From the IMG/VR virus record IMGVR_UViG_3300042291_000623, positions 1 to 27,493 of that record: a stretch of 27,493 bases of DNA, one strand, 5' to 3'. Positions 1 through 5,553 of the stretch are shown here, piece after piece (position 1 is the first letter of the stretch; each line of letters begins with the position of its first letter). The position numbers and the translations under genes are program-made. This DNA comes from a virus. Below the pieces are notes generated by a model. The model had not been told where the DNA came from. It searched no databases and saw only the letters and a program-made list of their open reading frames with translations.

Positions 1-146
1 GTGTAACAGAAGCACTGGACACATCAGACGATGCTGGAGTTTGGATCAGAGACTTCATTGACAGCAAAAATCCAATGTTTGACGGCAAGAGCAAAAAAGA
101 ACGCATCCGCATGGCATTGGGCGCATGGTACGGCGCACAAAAGTAA
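1..146 (+). CDS. C-terminal end of an unidentified phage protein (5' truncated)
   Basis: An open frame enters from the window edge (first full codon at base 3) and stops at TAA 144-146, giving 47 residues of a C-terminus. The visible part contains VWIRDFIDS, then NPMFDGKSKKERIRMALGA. This charged segment resembles a short motif I recall from several marine T4-like phage proteins, where it precedes or follows unrelated domains; I cannot tie it to one function. An 11-bp intrinsic terminator follows 22 bases after the stop, so this is the last gene of its transcription unit. The start lies outside the window, so length and role are unknown. Confidence 0.6.
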   Translation, partial: VTEALDTSDDAGVWIRDFIDSKNPMFDGKSKKERIRMALGAWYGAQK

Positions 147-167
147 ATATTACATTCTATAAAATGC

Positions 168-204
168 AAAAGTCTGCAGATGTTTATACTTTGCAGACTT
201 TTTG
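168..204 (+). terminator. Intrinsic terminator after the truncated first gene
   Basis: A perfect 11-bp stem (168-178 with 192-202), a 13-nt loop, and a T run at the end of the right arm. It sits 22 nt after the stop codon at 146. Confidence 0.7.
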
Positions 205-208
205 TGTA

Positions 209-239
209 TATATAAATTTGATGGACGCAGTTGTCCATC
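209..239 (+). promoter_or_regulatory. Late-promoter-like TATAAATT followed by a 5' hairpin
   Basis: TATAAATT at 209-216 differs by one base from the T4 late -10 box TATAAATA. It is followed at once by a 7-bp hairpin (GATGGAC 220-226 with GTCCATC 233-239, 6-nt loop). A transcript from this box would begin near 222, inside the left arm. The small gene at 271 lies downstream. The promoter reading is tentative; the inverted repeat itself is exact. Confidence 0.35.
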
Positions 240-270
240 GGAACAAAAACAACACAGACACAGAAAAAAC

Positions 271-489
271 ATGAACAAAAACGCATACGAAATACGACTG
301 GAATTACTAGGACTCGCACACGGTGATATTATGACTCGCTATCATGAGTCACTGCAATCACACCGAGAGTCAATTCCATGTGACGAAAACGGCAATCGAG
401 ATATTTCAAAAATTGATCTTACATTGCCAGATCCGCAAGAAATTATTGTTAGAGCAAATGCGCTCTATGCATTTATTGAAGGTCGATAA
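271..489 (+). CDS. Small conserved-type phage protein, function unknown (72 aa)
   Basis: The frame is open further upstream to a TTG at 202, but that codon lies inside the preceding terminator. The ATG at 271, giving MNKNAYEIRLELLGLAHGD, is the sensible start. The 72-aa product looks mostly helical, with an N-terminal NAYEIRLELLGLA segment and a C-terminal segment ending in NALYAFIEG. I recall the same head-and-tail pattern (NAYEIR... and ...LY.F) in small hypothetical proteins of T4-like cyanophages, but I know no function. No Shine-Dalgarno sequence is visible; upstream is only an A-rich stretch. A strong terminator closes the unit 21 nt after the stop. Confidence 0.65.
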   Translation: MNKNAYEIRLELLGLAHGDIMTRYHESLQSHRESIPCDENGNRDISKIDLTLPDPQEIIVRANALYAFIEGR

Positions 490-510
490 AGATCGGGACT
501 AAAACAGCTC

Positions 511-543
511 AAAAGCCAGAGGAGTTTTTCTCTGGCTTTTTTT
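511..543 (+). terminator. Strong intrinsic terminator
   Basis: A perfect 11-bp stem (AAAAGCCAGAG 511-521 with CTCTGGCTTTT 530-540), an 8-nt loop, and a run of seven T. The -35 box of the next promoter starts at 545, directly after it. Confidence 0.85.
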
Positions 544-544
544 A

Positions 545-573
545 TTTACAAAGTGACATTTATAGTATATAAT
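545..573 (+). promoter_or_regulatory. Sigma-70-type promoter for uvsE
   Basis: TTTACA (545-550), a 17-nt spacer, TATAAT (568-573). The -10 box ends only 5 nt before the uvsE ATG at 579, so the transcript would start at or next to the start codon (leaderless). The same TTTACA-N17 architecture recurs at 1597, 2829, 3788 and 6214. Confidence 0.8.
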
Positions 574-578
574 TAATT

Positions 579-1499
579 ATGAAGATACCTCGACTAGGAT
601 TGGTTTGTATTAGCGCACGGTTGGCAAAACAAAAAGTTGCTGCCAAAACAATGACTCGCAAAAGCTTTTTAAGCAACTCTAGAGAAAAGAGTATTGAAGT
701 ACTATCGGAGCGCATCCTACACAATTCACGGCATGTCCTACAAACATTGCGTGCAGCACATGCGGCAGGAGCACGGCACTATCGTGTTAGCAGTTCTCTA
801 TTCCCGTTGGTCACTGACTCTACACTGGAATTATCATACACGGACCTGCATAACTTTGACACTATCTCCGCAAACCTAAGTGCCGCCGGCGACTATGCAC
901 GTGCGAATGATATTACCTTAAGTTCTCATCCTGACCAATTTAATGTACTTGTAAGCTATAATCCTGATGTTGTACGCCGTACCATACTAGAACTAAATCA
1001 TCAGAGCGCAGTACTCGACATGATGGGTGCTGCACACGACTACAGTTCTCCAATGTGTTTGCATTTAAACAAGACTCCTGAAGAACGTCGCGAAACGCTA
1101 GATGAATATGTCTCGCGCTTTTGCGCCAACCTAGGTCAATGCAACGAAGGTGTACGCAATCGGCTGGTCCTAGAAAACGAGGATAAGGCATATTGGAATT
1201 GTGATGCACTATACGAAAACTTTGGAGATAAGATACCACTCGTATATGATAACCTGCATGATGTTTGTAATTCATCATCCGATCCTGTGGAAAATGCTGC
1301 ACGCTTTAGAAAGACATGGCGTGGACATACACCCGTCTTCCATTGGAGTGAAGGTATTGGCAGTACTCGTAGTCATGCAGACTATGCAACTCATCTGCCA
1401 CATGTGGTCGCGCAGCACTCCGATGTTACTTGGGAAGTGGAACTCAAAGCCAAAGATGACGCTATTGCTCATATCCTAGAGTCATTTTTCCGCTCATAA
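579..1499 (+). CDS. uvsE: UV-damage endonuclease, UvsE/UVDE family
   Basis: A TIM-barrel nuclease that nicks DNA 5' of UV photoproducts and other lesions, starting alternative excision repair. At 306 aa it is the length expected for bacterial UvsE. Family signatures in order: RLGLVCIS at residue 5, SSHPDQFNVL (His117), CLHLN (His162), LENEDK (Glu199), VYDNLHD (Asp224, His227), FHWSEG (His255), and WEVELKAKDDA (Glu288). These match the metal ligands of the family. The lysine that is carboxylated in the Thermus enzyme lies two residues before the last His; here that position appears to be Val253 (from memory of the family). The ATG at 579 is only 5 nt after a -10 box, but a later start would remove the first barrel strand. 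It is a single-gene unit with its own promoter and terminator, probably expressed early to repair the phage or host DNA. Confidence 0.9.
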   Translation: MKIPRLGLVCISARLAKQKVAAKTMTRKSFLSNSREKSIEVLSERILHNSRHVLQTLRAAHAAGARHYRVSSSLFPLVTDSTLELSYTDLHNFDTISANLSAAGDYARANDITLSSHPDQFNVLVSYNPDVVRRTILELNHQSAVLDMMGAAHDYSSPMCLHLNKTPEERRETLDEYVSRFCANLGQCNEGVRNRLVLENEDKAYWNCDALYENFGDKIPLVYDNLHDVCNSSSDPVENAARFRKTWRGHTPVFHWSEGIGSTRSHADYATHLPHVVAQHSDVTWEVELKAKDDAIAHILESFFRS

Positions 1500-1539
1500 A
1501 TGCGGTTTTTCGTAAAAAATATGATTTTTGGAGAAAAAT

Positions 1540-1576
1540 AAAACCTATACGTATCTATAGGTTTTTCATTTTTTTC
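1540..1576 (+). terminator. Intrinsic terminator after uvsE
   Basis: A 10-bp A/T-rich stem (1540-1549 with 1556-1565) with a 6-nt loop, followed by two T-rich runs ending near 1576. It lies 41 nt after the uvsE stop codon. Confidence 0.7.
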
Positions 1577-1596
1577 ACAGTTTCATCATTTTTTTA

Positions 1597-1625
1597 TTTA
1601 CATTTGGCTACAAATAGTGTATAAT
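1597..1625 (+). promoter_or_regulatory. Sigma-70-type promoter
   Basis: TTTACA (1597-1602), a 17-nt spacer, TATAAT (1620-1625). The predicted start near 1632 leaves a leader of about 18 nt before the ATG at 1650. Read-through past the weak hairpin at 1838-1861 would carry this transcript into the amidase gene. Confidence 0.75.
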
Positions 1626-1649
1626 AATCTTGTAACCAAAACAAAATAT

Positions 1650-1850
1650 ATGACCACATTAGAAAAACAACTTGCCGATCGTAAAGCCCTTATTATTACT
1701 CTTGCACAACGTCATGCAGCAGATCGCAGCCTTTGTAAGTCCGTAGAATCTGCGAAATATGACGAAAGTAAAAATCAATATGAAGATGCAGTAGCTGAAG
1801 AATATCAGCGTGCTCTAAAGTCTTCAACATTCAATCCACTCTCTGCTTAA
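1650..1850 (+). CDS. Small hypothetical phage protein (66 aa)
   Basis: The ATG at 1650 (MTTLEKQLADRK) is preferred to an upstream in-frame GTG at 1617, because that GTG precedes the expected transcript start. The product is charged and alanine-rich, with a likely helical run from LEKQLADRKALIITLAQRH to a second stretch YEDAVAEEYQRALKS. No domain is recognised, and no signal or membrane segment is present. It lies between an early-type promoter and the late-promoter-driven amidase. Its stop codon is in the loop of a hairpin (1838-1861). I do not recognise a family. Confidence 0.6.
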   Translation: MTTLEKQLADRKALIITLAQRHAADRSLCKSVESAKYDESKNQYEDAVAEEYQRALKSSTFNPLSA

Positions 1851-1863
1851 CCGCAGAGAGTTT
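1838..1863 (+). terminator. Weak or leaky hairpin terminator overlapping the stop codon
   Basis: ACTCTCTGC (1838-1846) pairs exactly with GCAGAGAGT (1853-1861). The 6-nt loop holds the TAA stop. Only three T follow, so termination is probably partial; it may instead be an mRNA-stabilising hairpin. Confidence 0.45.
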
Positions 1864-1908
1864 CTCGTATAAATAACAGTAGAAAAATACTGTTATGTCA
1901 TACGAGAA
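1862..1908 (+). promoter_or_regulatory. Hairpin trapping the amidase start codon (T4 gene e-like translational block)
   Basis: Outer stem: TTCTCGTAT (1862-1870) pairs with ATACGAGAA (1900-1908). Inner stem: AACAGTA (1875-1881) pairs with TACTGTT (1888-1894) with a 6-nt loop. The ATG (1895-1897) lies in the internal loop between the stems. The late promoter box 1868-1875 is embedded in the left side, and a late transcript would begin near 1881. Only transcripts coming from upstream can therefore fold the full structure; the late mRNA lacks the left arms. Confidence 0.7.
1868..1875 (+). promoter_or_regulatory. T4-type late promoter for the amidase
   Basis: Exact TATAAATA, 19 nt before the amidase ATG. 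The expected transcript start is about 6 nt downstream, near 1881. Confidence 0.8.
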
Positions 1909-2647
1909 TGTAGGTAAAGTTTGGAGTGTAGATTCATTTAAGGAATATCTTAGCGGCTTAAAACAGCCAACCTTTGCTAAGAGTGTAACAATCCATCACA
2001 CTGGAGCGCCGTCATTAGCACAGCGTCCAAACGGATTTACAGTACAGCATATTCATAACATCAAAGGTTTTTACCAATCTCTAGGTTGGAGTAAAGGTCC
2101 ACATCTTTTCATTGATGATGATCAAATCTTTGGTATGACTCCGCTGTGTATGACAGGCATACATGCTGTTTCATTTAACCGCACTTCAATCGGCATTGAA
2201 ATCCTTGGCGATTATGATTGTGAAGATCCACTAAATGGACGTGGCGCAGCCGCACTACGCACTGCTGCAGCGGCAACTAAAGCTCTTTTTGAATGGTTGG
2301 ATATACCATTAAATGAAGATACTCTAAAGTTTCATCGTGATGATCCTAAGACATCAAAAACATGCCCTGGGCGCAAGGTCACTAAAGAACATTTTATCGC
2401 ATTAGCTCAAGGTTCGAGCAACTCTAAAGCTCAGACTCCGCCACAAACAGATGAAGTCTCTGTTGTAGAATATGCAACTCAACATAAAGGATATACTGCA
2501 GCAGAAGCAGCAAAGGCACTTAAAGTTAAAAACGGTATGACCTTCTTTGCAAATGTATGGATTGAGAGTGCACGCTATGATAAGAGCAATGCAACCACCG
2601 TCGCAAGTGCAGCCGAACTGCAATCTGATATAGTGAAAAAAAATTAA
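1895..2647 (+). CDS. N-acetylmuramoyl-L-alanine amidase (Amidase_2/PGRP fold), probable endolysin
   Basis: A zinc amidase that cuts the amide bond between N-acetylmuramic acid and the stem peptide. Of 250 aa, residues about 25-170 form the catalytic domain. His34 (in VTIHHTG), His147 (in FHRDDPK) and Cys157 (in KTCPG) match the three zinc ligands of T7 lysozyme (His17, His122, Cys130), and Lys155 matches its Lys128. GPHLFID and RTSIGIEILGDY are further family segments. The last ~75 residues (TPPQTDEVSVVEYATQHKGY onward) are an Ala/Lys-rich tail I do not recognise. There is no signal peptide, so a holin elsewhere would be needed. The late promoter at 1868 and the start-codon hairpin suggest expression only late, as for T4 lysozyme e. 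An internal cell-wall role cannot be excluded. Confidence 0.88.
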   Translation: MSYENVGKVWSVDSFKEYLSGLKQPTFAKSVTIHHTGAPSLAQRPNGFTVQHIHNIKGFYQSLGWSKGPHLFIDDDQIFGMTPLCMTGIHAVSFNRTSIGIEILGDYDCEDPLNGRGAAALRTAAAATKALFEWLDIPLNEDTLKFHRDDPKTSKTCPGRKVTKEHFIALAQGSSNSKAQTPPQTDEVSVVEYATQHKGYTAAEAAKALKVKNGMTFFANVWIESARYDKSNATTVASAAELQSDIVKKN

Positions 2648-2828
2648 TTATTTTCACATCACTGTGAATTTTCACGGAGTTTTTGTATAGATAAATCTAT
2701 AGTTTATAGAATAACCAATAAGGTATCTTCTATTCCAAGAAGGCATCAAAGTATGTGCTGAAAGCAGGCTTGCCGGTCATCAAGGATGATAAAGGATAGA
2801 AAAAATTATCATATATATCATTTTATCC
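2648..2828 (+). other. Intergenic region with palindrome and possible gene remnant
   Basis: No complete gene is seen. TTCACA (2653-2658) pairs with TGTGAA (2663-2668) just after the amidase stop, a weak hairpin followed by a T-rich stretch. A 7-bp palindrome, TATAGAT-aa-ATCTATA, lies at 2686-2701. From 2722 to 2798 a frame without a start codon reads GIFYSKKASKYVLKAGLPVI and then KDDKG-stop. It is richer in GC than its surroundings and looks protein-like, perhaps the remnant of a lost gene. Confidence 0.35.
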
Positions 2829-2832
2829 TTTA
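2790..2832 (+). repeat. Inverted repeat overlapping the -35 box of the next promoter
   Basis: TAAAGGATA (2790-2798) pairs with TATCCTTTA (2824-2832) across a 25-nt AT-rich loop. The right arm covers four bases of the -35 element TTTACA (2829-2834). It could act as a terminator-like stem for upstream transcripts or as an operator. Confidence 0.5.
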
Positions 2833-2857
2833 CAAGTATTCATAGTTTTGATATAAT
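2829..2857 (+). promoter_or_regulatory. Sigma-70-type promoter
   Basis: TTTACA (2829-2834), a 17-nt spacer, TATAAT (2852-2857). The ATG of the next ORF is at 2864, 6 nt after the -10 box, so the transcript would begin at or beside the A of the start codon. Confidence 0.78.
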
Positions 2858-2863
2858 AAATCT

Positions 2864-2953
2864 ATGGAAGAAAAGGTACAAGATGAGATATTTGATTTAA
2901 CCGATTACGATTGGATATTTGATTTAACCGATTACGATTGGACATTGGAATGA
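2864..2953 (+). CDS. 29-residue peptide with a duplicated acidic motif, translationally coupled to the lipoprotein gene
   Basis: The ATG at 2864 opens a 29-codon frame ending at TGA 2951-2953. It contains two back-to-back copies of IFDLTDYDW (residues 9-26). The stop overlaps the next gene's ATG as ATGA, a classic coupling arrangement. The promoter's predicted start coincides with this ATG. The peptide is very acidic. It could be a genuine small protein, a leader peptide that controls the downstream gene, or a chance frame; the in-frame duplication and the coupling favour translation. No family is known to me. Confidence 0.45.
   Translation: MEEKVQDEIFDLTDYDWIFDLTDYDWTLE
2888..2941 (+). repeat. 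Perfect tandem duplication of a 27-bp unit
   Basis: Bases 2888-2914 and 2915-2941 are identical. The unit length is nine codons, so the frame is kept. Identity at every third position suggests a recent duplication. Confidence 0.9.
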
Positions 2954-3171
2954 AACGATACCTATACATATTACTTGTGGCAGCGCTATCTTCATGTGAG
3001 CCGTCCGCCGTTCCCTATCGTCAAAGCTATAGCGCTGCAACATATCCACATCGGATGCCTTCTGCACAAGTGACACCATACGGTCATGGATTTGATCCGC
3101 GTCCTGCACTTCCGTATAATGGTCGTCTTGTCACTGGCGGAGATGGTATGCCTTACATTTTACATTATTAA
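2950..3171 (+). CDS. Small lipoprotein (73 aa), possible lysis-related or outer-membrane protein
   Basis: The ATG at 2950 gives MKRYLYILLVAALSSC: a Lys-Arg n-region, a hydrophobic core, and a lipobox (LSSC) with the lipidated Cys at residue 16. This start fits a signal peptide better than the in-frame position 2938. Residue +2 is Glu, not Asp, consistent with sorting to the outer membrane of a Gram-negative host. The mature part (~58 aa) is rich in Pro, Tyr and Ser and ends VTGGDGMPYILHY. Small proline-rich lipoproteins near an endolysin gene are sometimes outer-membrane spanins, but no partner inner-membrane spanin is seen here, so that role is only a guess. Superinfection exclusion is another possibility. 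It overlaps the 29-aa ORF by 4 nt. Confidence 0.7.
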   Translation: MKRYLYILLVAALSSCEPSAVPYRQSYSAATYPHRMPSAQVTPYGHGFDPRPALPYNGRLVTGGDGMPYILHY

Positions 3172-3176
3172 ATTTT

Positions 3177-3779
3177 ATGAGTACACTATATAATGGCTAT
3201 AAGAGCGTCTTCCTAGACGTTGAAACTACAGGTACAGACTTTGAAAATAATAACATTTTTCAAATTTGTGCAATTGTAACCGATGAGAAATATGAAGAAA
3301 TTGATCGTATTGACTTGAGGTTCACACCGCTCTCGATGGAGCATGTTGCGCCCGAAGCATTGCAAAAGACAGGCATGACCGCGGACACACTCGATAATCT
3401 ACAGCTTAAAGCGCCTGATGCATATCGTCAATTTGTTGGATTCTTATCGCGTCATTGTGACAAATATAATAAGGCCGACAAGTTGCATTTTGTTGCATAT
3501 AATGCTAAATTTGATGCAGACTTTATGCGTGAGTTTTTCAAAAAGAATGGCGACTCTTTCTTTGGGAGTTGGTTTTGGAATCCACCTATTTGCGTAATGC
3601 AGGCTGCAGCTTGGATGACAATGCGTGTACGTGGTGCGCTGCCTAACTTTAGACTAGAGACGCTATGCAAGTGCGCTGAACTAGGATGGGATGATTCACG
3701 TGCGCATGATGCAAGTTATGATATTGCGCAAACACTAGCTCTCTTTAAATACTTAAGAGCTGATATCCCACAATTGTAA
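3177..3779 (+). CDS. DnaQ-like 3'-5' exonuclease (DEDDh family)
   Basis: An RNase T/DNA polymerase III epsilon-type fold, 200 aa, that would remove nucleotides from DNA or RNA 3' ends with two metal ions. The motifs are all present: Exo I FLDVETTGTD (Asp14, Glu16), Exo II FVAYNAKFDADFM (Asp113), and Exo III AHDASYDIAQT (His177, Asp182), making it DEDDh. It stands alone, not fused to a polymerase. Position is 5 nt after the lipoprotein gene, so it is probably co-transcribed from the 2829 promoter. The substrate is unknown; roles in proofreading, host DNA turnover or recombination are all possible. Confidence 0.88.
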   Translation: MSTLYNGYKSVFLDVETTGTDFENNNIFQICAIVTDEKYEEIDRIDLRFTPLSMEHVAPEALQKTGMTADTLDNLQLKAPDAYRQFVGFLSRHCDKYNKADKLHFVAYNAKFDADFMREFFKKNGDSFFGSWFWNPPICVMQAAAWMTMRVRGALPNFRLETLCKCAELGWDDSRAHDASYDIAQTLALFKYLRADIPQL

Positions 3780-3787
3780 CTTTATTA

Positions 3788-3816
3788 TTTACAATGTAAG
3801 AGTTTCCTGATAAAAT
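3788..3816 (+). promoter_or_regulatory. Sigma-70-type promoter for the 3841-6158 operon
   Basis: TTTACA (3788-3793), a 17-nt spacer, TAAAAT (3811-3816). The leader would be about 18 nt to the ATG at 3841. It sits directly after the exonuclease gene and would drive four tightly packed genes ending with gene 59. Confidence 0.7.
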
Positions 3817-3840
3817 TAGAACGTAAAGAAAATATATATT

Positions 3841-4098
3841 ATGAATCACACTAGAGAAAATATACTCGAGGTCTTAAGAGCTGGAGCAGCCACCGTATGG
3901 TTTACAAAAACTAATGGCGAAAGCCGTGAACTTAAATGTACGCTGTATAAGGAACTTATGCCAGAGTATATTCCTTCGGCAACAGCAGCAATAAAACCTC
4001 GAATTGAAAATCCTGATATTGTCCGTGCTTATGACCTCGTGAATGAAGATTGGCGCAGTTTTAAAGTATCTAGTGTAACCAAATTATTAAGCGTATGA
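3841..4098 (+). CDS. SH3-like beta-barrel protein (DUF2693 family)
   Basis: An 85-aa protein matching the pattern of DUF2693, small proteins common in T4-like and other phages. An N-terminal helix (NILEVLRAGAATVWFTK) is followed by TNGESRELKCTLYKELMPEY, and the C-terminal half has VRAYDLVNEDWRSFKVSS, where the D-x-W-R-S-F motif is the family hallmark. The biochemical role is unknown; the SH3-like barrel suggests nucleic-acid or protein binding. The gene heads an operon with the 405-aa unknown, gene 33 and gene 59, and its stop overlaps the next start by 4 nt (ATGA), so translation is probably coupled. Confidence 0.72.
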   Translation: MNHTRENILEVLRAGAATVWFTKTNGESRELKCTLYKELMPEYIPSATAAIKPRIENPDIVRAYDLVNEDWRSFKVSSVTKLLSV

Positions 4099-5312
4099 AC
4101 AATGTATTTAAAGCAGGGCGAGTAATTACGCCAGATTCAAAATGGACAGGCGAAGAAATTGAATGGCACGGCTGGGAAACATGGGACGTTGAGCGTTTCT
4201 TCAAGATGCGTTCACGCGCATTAAATTTCTATAATTATTATTTAGATGCAAGCGACTTGCGCCCAGGTGTATTGGATTGGATGAAACGTCATGGTTATAC
4301 AAAAGACCAAACGGCTGCAATTAAAGATGCACCACCACATGCACTCCCTACAACTGTAGGCAAGTTAATCCGTTGCATGGATCGTGGCATGCCAAGTTTA
4401 CATCCAAGCGCACAAGATTATTTTAATGAACTACCATTTCATGAGACTCCACCAGTTGCAAAAGATGATGCTACACTAGTCCATCTAGAGATACGCAATG
4501 CATTACAAAATATTACTGACAGCAAATATGAAGCAGCAACTGCAACAGTCACGCCACTTAAAGCAAAGATTTGCCCATTGGATCGTATTCGTGAGCGTGT
4601 ACAAAAAGAAGTCTTACCACAACTTGAGGAGTGTTTGGAGAGCTGGGGTAATACCAAGACAGGAGCAGTTACAATTAACATGGCATCGCTACTGCGTGAT
4701 CTCAAGATTCCCGCGCAAGGTTGTAAACCTATTCTTGATTGGTGCGAGCGTCAACACTCAGAATTTGCAGGTGCATTAAATCGTGAAGATCCGCAATTGG
4801 TACAAGGGTATTCATGCTATTCACGCCCAGAACTTAAAAAGATTGTAAAGAATCTTGAGGTCATGGCAGCTGATATTGCAGCTCATGGTAAGATGCGCAA
4901 TGCAAGCCGCAAGCCGCGTACCAAAAAAGTTAAGGATGCAACAAAACAAGTATCGCGTCTTAAATATCAGATGAATTCTTCAGATTGGAATCTCGATAGT
5001 GTATCGCCAACACGCGTTCCAACTGCACAATGCGTCCTATTATTTAATACAAAGACACGTAACTTAGGCGTATACTTTGCCAACAGTACCAAGGGATTTG
5101 AGGTTAAAGGTACATCTCTTAAAGATTATGACGTGACACGCAGCTATGCTTGCACCTTACGTAAACCAAAAGAGACGCTTACACAACTATTAACTGCAAA
5201 GACCGCCGCAATTGAAAAGGTCTTGCAGACCATCAAATCTACACGTAAGAAAGTTAATGGACGCGTGAACGAACAAACAGTCATCCTTAAAGTAATTGAA
5301 ACAAAAATCTAA
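4095..5312 (+). CDS. Hypothetical phage protein, 405 aa
   Basis: No domain is recognised with confidence. The N-terminus is aromatic (WTGEEIEWHGWETWDVERFF, then a RALNFYNYYLDASDL stretch), resembling hypothetical proteins I recall next to gene 33 or 59 in marine T4-like phages. The middle is helical and charged (LDRIRERVQKEVLPQLEECL), followed by a Lys/Arg-rich linker (RNASRKPRTKKVKDATKQ, residues ~270-290). The C-terminal third looks like a beta-rich domain (PTAQCVLLFNTKTRNLGVYF) ending in a basic helix. The basic linker suggests nucleic-acid binding, which is inference only. It lies in an operon with transcription and replication factors. There is no signal peptide or membrane segment. Confidence 0.75.
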   Translation: MNNVFKAGRVITPDSKWTGEEIEWHGWETWDVERFFKMRSRALNFYNYYLDASDLRPGVLDWMKRHGYTKDQTAAIKDAPPHALPTTVGKLIRCMDRGMPSLHPSAQDYFNELPFHETPPVAKDDATLVHLEIRNALQNITDSKYEAATATVTPLKAKICPLDRIRERVQKEVLPQLEECLESWGNTKTGAVTINMASLLRDLKIPAQGCKPILDWCERQHSEFAGALNREDPQLVQGYSCYSRPELKKIVKNLEVMAADIAAHGKMRNASRKPRTKKVKDATKQVSRLKYQMNSSDWNLDSVSPTRVPTAQCVLLFNTKTRNLGVYFANSTKGFEVKGTSLKDYDVTRSYACTLRKPKETLTQLLTAKTAAIEKVLQTIKSTRKKVNGRVNEQTVILKVIETKI

Positions 5313-5313
5313 T

Positions 5314-5553
5314 ATGTCAGAAAAAGAAATACCAATTAAGATCCTCACCAAACAAGAATTTGCGCTTGAGGTTGAAAGCCGTGTTAACCGTTATGATATG
5401 GGTTATCTAGAAGCTATTGTACACTATTGTGACGGTAAAGGAATTGAAGTTGATGAGGTTGCAAAACTCGTAACTGGAAGTCTAAAAGAAAAGTTGGAAG
5501 CTGAATCACAACGCGTTAACCTATTACCAAAATCGTCAGCTTCCTTATTTTAA
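5314..5553 (+). CDS. 33: Late-transcription co-activator gp33
   Basis: In T4, gp33 binds the flap of host RNA polymerase and the sliding clamp gp45, and together with the late sigma gp55 activates TATAAATA promoters. This 79-aa protein matches the small phage co-activator family (PF16805-type) by pattern: EFALEVESRVNRYDMGYLEAIVHYCDGKGIEVDEVAKLV, followed by LEAESQRVNLLPK. The C-terminus SSASLF is short and hydrophobic, as expected for a clamp-binding tail. The ATG at 5314 is chosen over an in-frame codon at 5296, which lies inside the upstream gene. Order 33-59-32 is the T4 order, strongly supporting the call, as do the many TATAAATA boxes in the window. Its stop overlaps the start of gene 59 by 1 nt. 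Confidence 0.85.
   Translation: MSEKEIPIKILTKQEFALEVESRVNRYDMGYLEAIVHYCDGKGIEVDEVAKLVTGSLKEKLEAESQRVNLLPKSSASLF

Noticed and set aside
202-270. Upstream TTG start for the 72-aa gene
   Set aside because: The codon lies in the terminator of the previous gene and the added residues (MCIYKFDGRSCPSEQ) do not look conserved; ATG 271 fits better.
1617-1649. GTG start at 1617 for the 66-aa gene
   Set aside because: It falls within the promoter (the -10 box is 1620-1625), so it would not be transcribed from that promoter.
2641-2680. Frameshift at the A-run at the end of the amidase gene
   Set aside because: A slip there would add only about eight residues before a stop and has no supporting structure.
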